A stretch of 64,000 nucleotides of DNA, taken from a virus. The stretch spans positions 20,669 to 84,668 of the IMG/VR virus record IMGVR_UViG_3300031746_000007. One strand, given 5' to 3'. Of this stretch, positions 40,335 to 47,341 are shown piece after piece. Each line of letters begins with the position of its first letter. The first letter of the stretch is position 1. The position numbers and the translations under genes were made by a program. Under the pieces are notes generated by a model. It was not told the DNA's origin. It was given only the letters and a program-made list of their open reading frames with translations, and did not search any database.

Positions 40335-40335
40335 G

Positions 40336-40593
40336 TTAGACCTCCTTCCATGTCAACCTGTACTCCCAGAACCGACGCACCATCATCCCGGTCCCGCCGA
40401 ACAGCCCGTGCCGATTGTGCTGATGGTCGTACCGCTTGCCCTTGCGAGCCTCGACCCTGCCCTCGGCGACGAGCTTCCGGAGCACCTTGCGAGCCGCGAC
40501 CGGGGTCAGCCCCATCGCCACCGCGACCTCCTTCGTCGGGCACCATGCCCCGGCGCCAGCAAGAAACCCGAGAGCCTTCGTTCGCGCATCCAT
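40336..40593 (-). CDS. Winged-helix DNA-binding protein
   Basis: 85 aa from ATG 40593 with GAGG upstream. Helix-turn-helix plus wing: GAWCPTKEVAVAMGLTPVAA, RKVLRKLVAEGRVEARKGKR, then a strand and HNRHGLFG, typical of small MarR/ArsR-like regulators. First gene of the operon that carries the GNAT effector, so a candidate regulator of it or of the array. Confidence 0.65.
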   Translation of the reverse strand: MDARTKALGFLAGAGAWCPTKEVAVAMGLTPVAARKVLRKLVAEGRVEARKGKRYDHQHNRHGLFGGTGMMVRRFWEYRLTWKEV

Positions 40594-40610
40594 CGCCTCA
40601 CCTCGAGCAT

Positions 40611-40639
40611 AGCGTCTCATTCTCCCGACCGTTTGTCAA
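40611..40639 (-). promoter_or_regulatory. Array promoter P14
   Basis: TTGACA (40639-40634), 17-base spacer ending GAGAATGA, GACGCT (40616-40611). Drives a five-gene operon ending with the GNAT pair. Confidence 0.8.
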
Positions 40640-40644
40640 GAGAA

Positions 40645-41145
40645 TTATCGATCTTCGACGAGCACGAGGTCGCAGTTGTAGGAATCGAAGGAGAAGAACG
40701 GCACCCCCTCCGCCTTGGCCCGCTCGCGAGCCTCGGACCCGACCGTGTCGATCATGCTGCCGTCCTTGGCGCAGTAGACCCCGTTACCCATCCCGCAGTA
40801 CGCGAAGACGCCGGCCGCGCACGGCACCGGCTTGAGAGGGGTGTTGGCGTGAATCCACCGATCCCCGTAGGGCTTCAGCATGTAGACGTCGCCCGGCTTC
40901 CACACCTTGCGCCGCGCGATCTTCGCCGCTACCGCGTCGAGCTTGGCGAGCATCGCGGCATCGACCGGCTTCAGCTCGCGCATCGCGGTCAGCGCTTTCG
41001 AGACCGCCTCGCTCGTGGCGAGCAGCGCGGAGAGCGCCCGGTGATAGGTCGCCTCGTCGACGAACTTGTCCGAGAGGTACGTGCGCATCGTGCCCTCCTC
41101 GAGCACCGGCACCCCCTTGAGATTGAACAGCACGCGCTCCGTCAT
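40645..41145 (-). CDS. Early protein, unknown
   Basis: 166 aa from ATG 41145 with AAGGAGGG upstream. Helical first half (YHRALSALLATSEAVSKALT; PVDAAMLAKLDAVAAKIARR), then a beta/Cys segment (FAYCGMGNGVYCAKDGSMID). Last gene of the P15 operon. Confidence 0.5.
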   Translation of the reverse strand: MTERVLFNLKGVPVLEEGTMRTYLSDKFVDEATYHRALSALLATSEAVSKALTAMRELKPVDAAMLAKLDAVAAKIARRKVWKPGDVYMLKPYGDRWIHANTPLKPVPCAAGVFAYCGMGNGVYCAKDGSMIDTVGSEARERAKAEGVPFFSFDSYNCDLVLVEDR

Positions 41146-41168
41146 CGCACCCTCCTTTTGGTTGTCAC

Positions 41169-41504
41169 TCACGACGGGTAGAACCCGAGCACGAACCCGT
41201 TGTAGGGTTCGGCGTTCCAGCCCTCACCGCGCAGCCCGGTCGGGAACGGTCCCGGGGTCGAGTAGTTCCCCAGCTCGCCGGCGCTGATGTCGCTCCCGGC
41301 ACTCACCATCGTCCACTCGAATGGGCCCTCCTCCCAACACACCGACCAGCCCGAGCCCCAGCCGCGCTCCTTCGTCTCGGCCGGCGACCAGAGCACCGCG
41401 CCCCGCGCGTCCCAGGTCTCCGTGAGCCACGTGTGGAACCTCTTCGCCGCAGCCGCCGGCGTCTTCGCCTCGAGCACCTTCGCCGCTGTCACCTTCACTG
41501 GCAT
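41169..41504 (-). CDS. Early protein, unknown
   Basis: 111 aa, ATG 41504 with GAGGG upstream. A helical start (AKTPAAAAKRFHTWLTETWD) is followed by a Trp/Gly-rich beta region (WGSGWSVCWEEGPFEWTMVS) with many prolines. Middle gene of the P15 operon. Confidence 0.5.
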   Translation of the reverse strand: MPVKVTAAKVLEAKTPAAAAKRFHTWLTETWDARGAVLWSPAETKERGWGSGWSVCWEEGPFEWTMVSAGSDISAGELGNYSTPGPFPTGLRGEGWNAEPYNGFVLGFYPS

Positions 41505-41514
41505 CGCACCCTCC

Positions 41515-41772
41515 TCAAGCCGTCGCCGGCTTCATTGTGAGCCCCGCACACTTCCAACCGTGGTACTGAGCGGGGGTGGTCGCGATCAACTTCGTCCCGT
41601 GGCGCTTCGTGATCAGCGTCCCGTCGTGGCCGAAGAACAAGAACAAGGGCAGCGTCGCATCCTCGGCGAGCTTGCCGAACATCGACTCGTCGAGCAGCAA
41701 CTCAAACGCCGCGGCAGCCTTGGCCGCCTTCAACGCCCACATCGCCTTCATCCGCTTGGCCGTCTTCGACAT
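41515..41772 (-). CDS. Early mini-protein, unknown
   Basis: 85 aa, ATG 41772 with GAGG upstream. Ala/Lys helix (RMKAMWALKAAKAAAAFELL) then strands (LPLFLFFGHDGTLITKRHGT). First gene after promoter P15. Confidence 0.5.
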   Translation of the reverse strand: MSKTAKRMKAMWALKAAKAAAAFELLLDESMFGKLAEDATLPLFLFFGHDGTLITKRHGTKLIATTPAQYHGWKCAGLTMKPATA

Positions 41773-41796
41773 CCCGCACCTCCTCGCTACATGAGG

Positions 41797-41825
41797 AGTG
41801 TCTCATTCTCTGAGCCGAGTGTCAA
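41797..41825 (-). promoter_or_regulatory. Array promoter P15
   Basis: TTGACA (41825-41820), 17-base spacer ending GAGAATGA, GACACT (41802-41797). Its -35 supplies the stop codon of the upstream-lying gene. Confidence 0.8.
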
Positions 41826-42031
41826 GAGAATAGTGGCGTCAGTCGGCCCGAGACGCGCACCAGAAGATTCGCCTTGTACGCGAGCGGTGTCGGCGTGCCG
41901 CAGTGCCCGTCCCACACGACATAGACCGTGTCGGCGCAGAGACTCTTGACCGTGCCGAGATTGCCGAAGTCGTGGTCGACGTCGACCGACTGCGTCACCC
42001 GATCCCCTACCAGCATGTTCGTGTTCGCCAC
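41822..42031 (-). CDS. Early mini-protein, SH3/KOW-like
   Basis: 69 aa from GTG 42031 with GAGGG upstream. Strands (VGDRVTQSVDVDHDFGNLGT, TVYVVWDGHC) resemble a small SH3-like or KOW fold. Its last codons (CTATTCTCTTGA, LFS-stop) lie inside promoter P15. Last gene of the P16 operon. Confidence 0.5.
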   Translation of the reverse strand: MANTNMLVGDRVTQSVDVDHDFGNLGTVKSLCADTVYVVWDGHCGTPTPLAYKANLLVRVSGRLTPLFS

Positions 42032-42041
42032 GTTGCCCTCC

Positions 42042-42554
42042 TCACTCTTCGATCCGGGCCGGCGCCTTGTTGCTGCCGCGGCACTTTCGAGTCGACGAGT
42101 ACCGGGCGTAGAACCCGTACCCACCGCGGTCAGGCTCGTCGTGACTCGGGACCTTGCCGCGCTTCACCTCGAGCGCCGCGCCACAGACCTTGCAGATCCC
42201 GACCGGCGGCACCTCGGTCTCGACCGAGCCCTCGGGAGCCGGCCGCGCCGTGATGTAGAGGTAACCGTAGCTCGCGTTCGTGGAGCACGTGAACTCTACC
42301 CCGCCGATGACGACCGCTTCGACGTCAGCCCTCGAGGGTTCGAACCGGTCCTTGGCCCAGCGGATGAACTTCCGGAGCGGTCCCGCGTTCATCTTCTCGC
42401 GGAATGCCTTGCGATCCTCCTCGGTGCCGACCATGTCCTGACGGTCCGGCAGGAGATCGACGACGAGCCCCGTGTAGATGGCGCGTGCGCCCCACAGCAC
42501 CGGCGCCTCGACCCCGGCGCTCTTCAACCCGAATGCCAACTCGCTCGACTTCAT
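42042..42554 (-). CDS. Early protein with zinc knuckle
   Basis: 170 aa, ATG 42554 with GGAGGAG upstream. Helical region (RKAFREKMNAGPLRKFIRWA), beta middle (VIGGVEFTCSTNASYGYLYI), then GICKVCGAALEVKRG and a further cysteine (RKCRGSNK), a probable zinc site. Middle gene of the P16 operon. Confidence 0.55.
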   Translation of the reverse strand: MKSSELAFGLKSAGVEAPVLWGARAIYTGLVVDLLPDRQDMVGTEEDRKAFREKMNAGPLRKFIRWAKDRFEPSRADVEAVVIGGVEFTCSTNASYGYLYITARPAPEGSVETEVPPVGICKVCGAALEVKRGKVPSHDEPDRGGYGFYARYSSTRKCRGSNKAPARIEE

Positions 42555-42570
42555 TTGCTCTCCTCCTCCG

Positions 42571-42669
42571 TTAGCGAACCGTCATCGGCTTCATCGCCGT
42601 CTCATCCGGCGACGCCGGGAACAACAGACAACCGAGCAGCAACCCCAGAACCAGAACCATCGCGCTCAT
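42571..42669 (-). CDS. 32-aa membrane peptide with lipobox-like LLGC
   Basis: 32 aa, ATG 42669 with GGGAGG 5 bases upstream, immediately downstream of promoter P16. Hydrophobic residues 4-18 (MVLVLGLLLGCLLFP) contain LLGC, close to a lipobox, then a short polar end. Either a tiny lipoprotein or a single-span membrane peptide. Promoter and ribosome site both support it. Confidence 0.6.
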   Translation of the reverse strand: MSAMVLVLGLLLGCLLFPASPDETAMKPMTVR

Positions 42670-42690
42670 CGTGACCTCCCTTCGATTGTC

Positions 42691-42719
42691 ATCGTCTCAT
42701 TCTCTCGTACGCTTGTCAA
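42691..42719 (-). promoter_or_regulatory. Array promoter P16
   Basis: TTGACA (42719-42714), 17-base spacer ending GAGAATGA, GACGAT (42696-42691). A second TGACAATCG copy follows, as in P6, P7 and P9. Confidence 0.8.
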
Positions 42720-42732
42720 GAGAATTCGACGG

Positions 42733-42918
42733 TCACTCCGCCGAGCCGGCGTCGACCGTGCAGCCGCACCGGGCGCACTTGACCGACCAGTAGCTCTTGA
42801 CCCAGGCCATGCCGCGGAGCACCCAGGTCGTGAAGCACGTCGCCTCCGCGCAGCCGCAGCGCTCGCACTCCCCGATCTCGCAGCTCGCCTCCGTCACCCT
42901 CGTCGTTCTCTCTGGCAT
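42733..42918 (-). CDS. Zinc-finger mini-protein
   Basis: 61 aa from ATG 42918 with AAGGAGG upstream. Eight cysteines in pairs: CEIGECERCGCAEATC and VKCARCGCTVDAG, enough for two zinc sites. Last gene of the P17 operon. Confidence 0.55.
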   Translation of the reverse strand: MPERTTRVTEASCEIGECERCGCAEATCFTTWVLRGMAWVKSYWSVKCARCGCTVDAGSAE

Positions 42919-42929
42919 CGTGACCTCCT

Positions 42930-43166
42930 TCACTTCTTCGTGAGCCCCAACTCGTACGCGAGATCCTCGAGAGTGTCGCCGTACTCGGTCGGCTTCCCCG
43001 GCGCTTCGGCTTTCCAGGCCCAGCGCGACTCTGGGAGACACCACTTGTGGCGCCCGACCTTGTAGACCGTGCCGTCCGGCCCGGTCGCCTCGTACTTCGG
43101 ACCGTAGTCGAGACCGGGGACGAACCCCGGCAGCTTCCGAAACAGTGCCATCATCGCCTTCGTCAT
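42930..43166 (-). CDS. Early mini-protein, unknown
   Basis: 78 aa, ATG 43166 with AGGAGGG upstream. A helix (MTKAMMALFRKL) leads to a beta/Trp region (YKVGRHKWCLPESRWAWKAE) and an acidic C-terminal helix. Middle gene of the P17 operon. Confidence 0.5.
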   Translation of the reverse strand: MTKAMMALFRKLPGFVPGLDYGPKYEATGPDGTVYKVGRHKWCLPESRWAWKAEAPGKPTEYGDTLEDLAYELGLTKK

Positions 43167-43177
43167 CGCCGTCCCTC

Positions 43178-43426
43178 CTACTTCAACCCGAGTCGCTTGG
43201 CCGCTTTCGCGAGCGTCGTCAGGCGATGCCCGCCGCGGAAGCAGCGAAAGACCTTGCCGTCGTTCCGAACGAAGAACCGCGCTCGCGCGCGACCCTTGCC
43301 GGTCGAGAGCAGCACCCCGCCAGTCAACCAGTCGTTGATGTCGATGCCTTCCCCGTGATGCCGCGCCAGGCTCGCCGCCATCAGCAACTTTCCGGCCCCC
43401 GTCCTGCTCGTCAGTGCCAGTGCCAT
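43178..43426 (-). CDS. Early mini-protein, unknown
   Basis: 82 aa from ATG 43426 with AAAGGAG upstream. Basic; GAGKLLMAASLARHHG superficially resembles a P-loop start but lacks the following strand. RARARFFVRNDGKVFRCFRG is a basic beta-hairpin. Ends in a lysine-rich helix. First gene after promoter P17. Confidence 0.5.
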   Translation of the reverse strand: MALALTSRTGAGKLLMAASLARHHGEGIDINDWLTGGVLLSTGKGRARARFFVRNDGKVFRCFRGGHRLTTLAKAAKRLGLK

Positions 43427-43455
43427 GACCGCCGCTCCTTTCACCCTACGATCGG

Positions 43456-43484
43456 AGTGTCTCATTCTCCCTTCCGACTGTCAA
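43456..43484 (-). promoter_or_regulatory. Array promoter P17
   Basis: TTGACA (43484-43479), 17-base spacer ending GAGAATGA, GACACT (43461-43456). Confidence 0.8.
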
Positions 43485-43503
43485 GAGAATTCGACAGGTC
43501 CCG

Positions 43504-43944
43504 CTAGACCTTGAACTTCTTGTCGGCCCGGACTCGAGCCTCGGCGCCGTTCGGGAGAGTGAAGACGTTCGCCGGGTGACACACGAGGTGGTAGCGGTGC
43601 TCCTTGCTGTGCTCGTCGTACAGTGTCGCGTGCTCGTGCTCACACTCGGGGTCGATGCACTCCCCGCCTGCGACATCCGGCAGCTCCACCGTGCCGACGC
43701 TCCGCTTGGCGCCTTTCCAGGGGTTCCCGGGAGCCGGCGGCTTGACCGCCCGCTCGCGCTCGAGCTTCTTCAGACGCGCGATCTCGACCATCGCCGCCGT
43801 ATCTTTGAAGCCGAGATCCTCCGCCGTGCAGTTCTTACGCAACCCGCACCCGCAGGCGCAGGTCTTACCGTGCTGATGCTGCTCGGTCTCGTGCCGGGGC
43901 AACCCGCCCGGATGGTACAACGTGAACAAACTGAATGCCGCCAT
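43504..43944 (-). CDS. Cys/His-rich early protein
   Basis: 146 aa from ATG 43944 with GAGGAGG upstream. His/Cys cluster RHETEQHQHGKTCACGCGLR near residue 20 and CIDPECEHEHATLYDEH later give probable metal sites; charged helix between (VEIARLKKLERERAVK). Second gene of the P18 operon. Confidence 0.55.
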   Translation of the reverse strand: MAAFSLFTLYHPGGLPRHETEQHQHGKTCACGCGLRKNCTAEDLGFKDTAAMVEIARLKKLERERAVKPPAPGNPWKGAKRSVGTVELPDVAGGECIDPECEHEHATLYDEHSKEHRYHLVCHPANVFTLPNGAEARVRADKKFKV

Positions 43945-43958
43945 GACCCCTCCTCGGC

Positions 43959-44105
43959 TCACGCCCACGCGCAAGCCAAAAATGTCGTTCGCTCCCCCGT
44001 GAGAACCGCGCGCCAGCAACGCCAGTAGCAGCGCCACCCGAATCCTCGCACGATCGCCGTGGCGTCCGTGACGAGGTGCCGGGTCGTGATCACTCCTGAA
44101 AGCAT
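43959..44105 (-). CDS. 48-aa Trp/Cys-rich peptide
   Basis: 48 aa, ATG 44105 with GGAAGGAG 6 bases upstream, first gene after promoter P18. Sequence includes GFGWRCYWRCWRAVLTGE, rich in Trp, Cys and Arg, and ends LACAWA. Possibly membrane-active. Nothing else is recognisable, but promoter, ribosome site and spacing to the next gene argue that it is real. Confidence 0.55.
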   Translation of the reverse strand: MLSGVITTRHLVTDATAIVRGFGWRCYWRCWRAVLTGERTTFLACAWA

Positions 44106-44128
44106 CGCGGGCTCCTTCCCACGATCAG

Positions 44129-44157
44129 AGTGTCTCATTCTCAGGTACGGTTGTCAA
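44129..44157 (-). promoter_or_regulatory. Array promoter P18
   Basis: TTGACA (44157-44152), 17-base spacer ending GAGAATGA, GACACT (44134-44129). Core identical to P19. Confidence 0.8.
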
Positions 44158-44173
44158 GAGAATACGACGGGGG

Positions 44174-44452
44174 TCAGCCCTTCTTCTTGATCACGTGCCG
44201 CCGGTAGCAGTCCGACCCGATCGGCCAGTAGCCCATGTACCCGCCGTCGTTCCCGTCGCTGTCGTGGTCACCCCACTCGGCGCCGCCGCGGATGACGACC
44301 GCGGTGTGCGGCCAGGGATCGAGCACGGGCTTGCCGCAGATCGCGCACGGGGTCGCCGCACTGTGAGCGCCCTCGAAATTCTTGTGGTAGCGCTTCCCGC
44401 TGAACGGCTTCACCTTGAACTTCGGAGAAGCCTTGTCGCACGTCTTGCACAT
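44174..44452 (-). CDS. Zinc-binding mini-protein
   Basis: 92 aa from ATG 44452, overlapping the previous stop. CKTCDKASPKF at the start and CAICGKPV in the middle make a split zinc ribbon; a Gly/Asp-rich stretch (WGDHDSDGNDGGYMGYWPIG) and a basic end follow. Last gene of the P19 operon. Confidence 0.55.
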   Translation of the reverse strand: MCKTCDKASPKFKVKPFSGKRYHKNFEGAHSAATPCAICGKPVLDPWPHTAVVIRGGAEWGDHDSDGNDGGYMGYWPIGSDCYRRHVIKKKG

Positions 44453-44811
44453 CACCGACCCCCTTCCGGCACCAGCTCGATGTTGTCGCTGTTCGAACCC
44501 TTGGTGATCACGTACCCGCGACCGTCGACGACGAGCACGTCGCCGAGCTTCGCGTCGATGACGTTGCCGGCGGCGCGCTCGCGCGCGATCTCCGCCCCGG
44601 TCCCGCCATAGTTGTCGATGACCGAGCAGAGCGGGAACGCGTACGCCCACGGTCCCGGCACGAGCGGCCCCTGGTGCTCCTGCCGGCCCGACTCGCCTTC
44701 GCGTACGCACCCGACCGCGAACGCCGACACCGAGTAGCCGGCGACCTTCACGCGCGTGTAGTCGAACGGTCGCGCCTTATCGTTGTAGAGCTTCCGAACC
44801 ATCACTCGCAT
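44452..44811 (-). CDS. Early protein, unknown
   Basis: 119 aa from ATG 44811 (GGAGG upstream; overlaps the previous gene by 10 bases). Beta-rich (RVKVAGYSVSAFAVGCVREG; LGDVLVVDGRGYVITKGSNS), ending LVPEGGR. Third gene of the P19 operon. Confidence 0.5.
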   Translation of the reverse strand: MRVMVRKLYNDKARPFDYTRVKVAGYSVSAFAVGCVREGESGRQEHQGPLVPGPWAYAFPLCSVIDNYGGTGAEIARERAAGNVIDAKLGDVLVVDGRGYVITKGSNSDNIELVPEGGR

Positions 44812-45056
44812 GCTGCCTCCTCCTTCGCAGTTCTCGCCTCGACCTTTTCGAGCGCCGCCTCGAGCGCCTTGAGCTTCGCCTCGGCTTCGCGCAGCATCGT
44901 CTTCGACGACTCCGCGAGAATGGCGACGAGCGCTCCGCCGGCGCACGTGCGCTGTTTCTTGATCAGCCGCCGGCTCTCGGCGACCACCTTGCGCCACTCG
45001 GCTACGCGCTCGCGCGCCGCCGCCACCTCACCGCACGTCTTGCACTCACAGCTCAT
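44802..45056 (-). CDS. Coiled-coil mini-protein
   Basis: 84 aa from ATG 45056 with GAGGAGG upstream. N-terminal CECKTCGE zinc-knuckle-like start, then continuous heptads (ARERVAEWRKVVAESRRLIK; EAEAKLKALEAALEKVEART). Second gene of the P19 operon. Confidence 0.55.
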   Translation of the reverse strand: MSCECKTCGEVAAARERVAEWRKVVAESRRLIKKQRTCAGGALVAILAESSKTMLREAEAKLKALEAALEKVEARTAKEEAACE

Positions 45057-45067
45057 CCCGCACCTCC

Positions 45068-45265
45068 TCACCCGCAGGGGTTCCGATTCCACCATCGTTC
45101 GATCTTCGCCGCGCGCCGCCATGCCGCGTCGAACTCCTCGCGGAGCAACCGCTTCGCTTCCGCGTACCCGGGAGCGCTCGGGCTCAGACTCATCAGCCGA
45201 TCGCGGAGGGATTCGCGGGCCCGCCGCGCCTCCTCCCTTTCAGCTAACGTGTACTTCGCAGGCAC
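45068..45265 (-). CDS. Early mini-protein, basic helical
   Basis: 65 aa, ATG 45265. Mostly basic helix (LAEREEARRARESLRDRLMS; AKRLLREEFDAAWRRAAKIE), ending RWWNRNPCG. First gene after promoter P19. Confidence 0.5.
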   Translation of the reverse strand: MPAKYTLAEREEARRARESLRDRLMSLSPSAPGYAEAKRLLREEFDAAWRRAAKIERWWNRNPCG

Positions 45266-45289
45266 CGCCGACCTCCTTCCTACACCCGG

Positions 45290-45318
45290 AGTGTCTCATT
45301 CTCAGGTACGGTTGTCAA
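45290..45318 (-). promoter_or_regulatory. Array promoter P19
   Basis: TTGACA (45318-45313), 17-base spacer ending GAGAATGA, GACACT (45295-45290). The -35 contains the stop codon of the neighbouring gene. Confidence 0.8.
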
Positions 45319-45491
45319 GAGAATTCGACCTCGTCGGCAGGGGACACCCAGACCACCCGGAACCCGCGCGCGTGCGCCCACCGCATGACCTCGGCGCGTG
45401 CGGTCGGGATCCGCAAGAACACCCGGCGCCCCTCGCTCAGCGCGTACCCGACCCACCGACCGCCCGACCGCTCGACATAGAGCTTATCCAT
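45315..45491 (-). CDS. Early mini-protein, unknown
   Basis: 58 aa from ATG 45491, sharing a base with the upstream stop (TGATG). Beta start (DKLYVERSGGRWVGYALSEG), then helix and strand (RGFRVVWVSPADEVEFS). The last codons GAA TTC TCT TGA are the promoter P19 sequence itself. Last gene of the P20 operon. Confidence 0.55.
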   Translation of the reverse strand: MDKLYVERSGGRWVGYALSEGRRVFLRIPTARAEVMRWAHARGFRVVWVSPADEVEFS

Positions 45492-46024
45492 CACACCCTC
45501 TCCTTCCGCGGCGTCCCCGCCTTGGTGAGCGTGGCCTGGTAGTCGAGCGCCTTCCGCAGGTTGGCCGCCTTCTCCTCGGCACCCCAGCCGCGCTCGACCG
45601 GCGACCCGTGGCCGCAGACTTTCGTGCTCCGCCCGAGCTTCTCGTGCTCGGTCGTGATGTCCCGGAGGTCGGCCGGCGTCACCACCGTGAACACGTCCCC
45701 GACCTGGGAGGTCCCGCCGCCGCAGCACCGGCTCGGGGTCACGACCTCGACCACCCGAGCGAAGTATTCGAAGGGCTGGCAGCCCATCGTCATCCCGCCC
45801 ACCCGGATGAGGTCGCCCACCTTGACTTCGTCGGCCCGGCACTTGCGCAGGTTGCGCAGGAACTCGGCCGCCGCGCGACCCCGCCGGGTCAGGCGAACGC
45901 CTTTGCCGTGGCAGTCGAAGCACTTGCCGCCGTAGACCGACGTCGGGCCGTAGCGCCCATCGCCCCCGCAGCGCCCGCAGGGCTCGCGTTCGAACTTGTC
46001 CGGGCTGTTGACCACCTCGACCAC
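45491..46024 (-). CDS. DnaJ-type zinc-finger protein
   Basis: 177 aa, start at 46024. CGRCGGDGR and CFDCHGKGV form a DnaJ-like zinc module at residues 16-45. A helix (RAAAEFLRNLRKCRADEVKV) and a small beta domain (VGDLIRVGGMTMGCQPFEYF; RVVEVVTPSRCC) follow. Middle gene of the P20 operon. Confidence 0.55.
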   Translation of the reverse strand: MVEVVNSPDKFEREPCGRCGGDGRYGPTSVYGGKCFDCHGKGVRLTRRGRAAAEFLRNLRKCRADEVKVGDLIRVGGMTMGCQPFEYFARVVEVVTPSRCCGGGTSQVGDVFTVVTPADLRDITTEHEKLGRSTKVCGHGSPVERGWGAEEKAANLRKALDYQATLTKAGTPRKERV

Positions 46025-46051
46025 GACCGCCTCCTTCGGGCTCCCGCCCCG

Positions 46052-46312
46052 CTAGATCTTCTCGATCTCGACCACCTCGTACCGTGCCACCCGGCGGCTG
46101 GTGTAGCTCCCGAGCTTCAGCTCCGAGAGCGACAGCCCCATCGTGCCGCAGTGCGTCTTGTCGGCGACCACGTACCAGCCGCCGCCGTACCCGAGCGCCT
46201 TGACCTCGAGCACCTTGACACTCCGGCGACCGCGGCCGGCGCCGCTCGAGGCGTAAACCGGCAACCGCTCGACCGTCACCCGGACCGTGTCACCTACCGC
46301 CAGCGTCATCAT
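46052..46312 (-). CDS. Early mini-protein, SH3-like
   Basis: 86 aa, ATG 46312 (second ATG 3 bases on) with AAGGAG upstream. All-beta: LAVGDTVRVTVERLPVYASS, RSVKVLEVKALGYGGGWYVV, ARYEVVEIEKI. First gene after promoter P20, the rightmost of the array. Confidence 0.5.
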   Translation of the reverse strand: MMTLAVGDTVRVTVERLPVYASSGAGRGRRSVKVLEVKALGYGGGWYVVADKTHCGTMGLSLSELKLGSYTSRRVARYEVVEIEKI

Positions 46313-46337
46313 CCCGGGCTCCTTTCCCTACGCTCAG

Positions 46338-46366
46338 AGGGTCTCATTCTCCTGTCCGTTTGTCAA
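46338..46366 (-). promoter_or_regulatory. Array promoter P20
   Basis: TTGACA (46366-46361), 17-base spacer ending GAGAATGA, GACCCT (46343-46338). The upstream block is slightly altered (ATTCTTC). Confidence 0.78.
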
Positions 46367-46395
46367 GAAGAATGTCGGGGGTATCTGGAATTTTA

Positions 46396-46537
46396 TGACG
46401 CACCGCGTCAGAGGGCTTCACCGGCGCGTGTTCGGGAGCGAGGGGGGGTGTGTTTTCGGCCGGCGGCCGGGGGGCCCGGGGGGAGGGTAGCCCCCCCCTA
46501 TGACGCGCGAGTCAGGTGGGATCTGACAGGGGTGTCA
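46396..46537. repeat. Three TGAC-N-GTCA palindromes and G-runs
   Basis: Between promoter P20 and the terminase-like gene lie TGACGC-ACC-GCGTCA (46396-46410), TGAC-GCGCGA-GTCA (46501-46514) and TGACA-GGGG-TGTCA (46524-46537). Between the first and second, runs of six or seven G and C (46442-46497) can form a strong hairpin. Possible operator cluster or terminator. Confidence 0.45.
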
Positions 46538-46560
46538 TAGCGCCCGAGAAGTGTACGTTC

Positions 46561-47325
46561 TCAGGTGCCAGTCTTGTCCTTGGCTTCGGGCTCGAGGTGC
46601 GCCTCGAGCACGCGCGCGCGTGGCGCCTCGCTCGAGAAAAGCCCTTGCGTCTTCGCGCGATCGAGGGCGCGCATTGCTGCCTGCATGCGACGATCTGCCT
46701 CCTCTTGCGTGATGTCATCCATGCGATGCACGACCCCGAGGATCTGCGTGGGCTCACCTAGCACGAGACGCTCTGACTCGATGACACCCTGTGCTGCGTC
46801 AGTGACCTGCTTCAGTGTCTGCCCCACACGTGCGAGCAGCGACACCAGGCCACGCACCTCCTGCATGGTGAGCTGCCGAGGGTTGCCCTTCTCATCCTTC
46901 ACAGCCCCGAGGCTCGAGATCGAATCAGCGACAGCGTCGCCGACTTTCGCAGCGCCTGCCGAGATCTTCACCAGGGAGGCGAGCAAGCCCGTCGTCGACG
47001 CTCGAGCCAGCCGAACCATTTGCGCCTCGGCGAGCTGCGTCTTCTCGGCGTCGTCGCGCGCGTCCTTGCGCACGCCGGTCGCGACGGCGACCTCCTCGCG
47101 CACGAGCGCCGCGCGCTTGTGCGACGACTCCTCCTCGAGCACGGTGCGGATCGGCGAGCGCGCATCGGGGAACGTCGACCAGGCGATCCCCTTCTCCCAC
47201 GCGCGCCGACAGAAGTGATAGTCGAGCCCGGTCGCTTTGTGGGCGGCATTGATGTTGCCCGGGTCCGTGCGGAATGCGGCGACCAGCGCCTGCCACTGCT
47301 CTCTGCTTATATGCCGCTTAGGCAT
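46561..47325 (-). CDS. Terminase small subunit, putative
   Basis: 254 aa, ATG 47325. The N-terminal 45 residues look like the HTH of small terminases: ISREQWQALVAAFRTDPGNI, NAAHKATGLDYHFCRRAWEK. A helical oligomerisation region (DDAEKTQLAEAQMVRLARAS; QEVRGLVSLLARVGQTLKQV) and a charged C-terminal tail follow. Domain order and size fit DNA-recognition subunits. It is separated from the large subunit by 22 kb, and repeats that could be its binding site lie just upstream. A transcription regulator is the alternative. Confidence 0.55.
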   Translation of the reverse strand: MPKRHISREQWQALVAAFRTDPGNINAAHKATGLDYHFCRRAWEKGIAWSTFPDARSPIRTVLEEESSHKRAALVREEVAVATGVRKDARDDAEKTQLAEAQMVRLARASTTGLLASLVKISAGAAKVGDAVADSISSLGAVKDEKGNPRQLTMQEVRGLVSLLARVGQTLKQVTDAAQGVIESERLVLGEPTQILGVVHRMDDITQEEADRRMQAAMRALDRAKTQGLFSSEAPRARVLEAHLEPEAKDKTGT

Positions 47326-47341
47326 CGACTACTTCCCTTGT

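Noticed and set aside
42340-42360. Second tRNA-like GGTTCGAACC
   Set aside because: Simple palindrome inside a coding gene with no cloverleaf around it.
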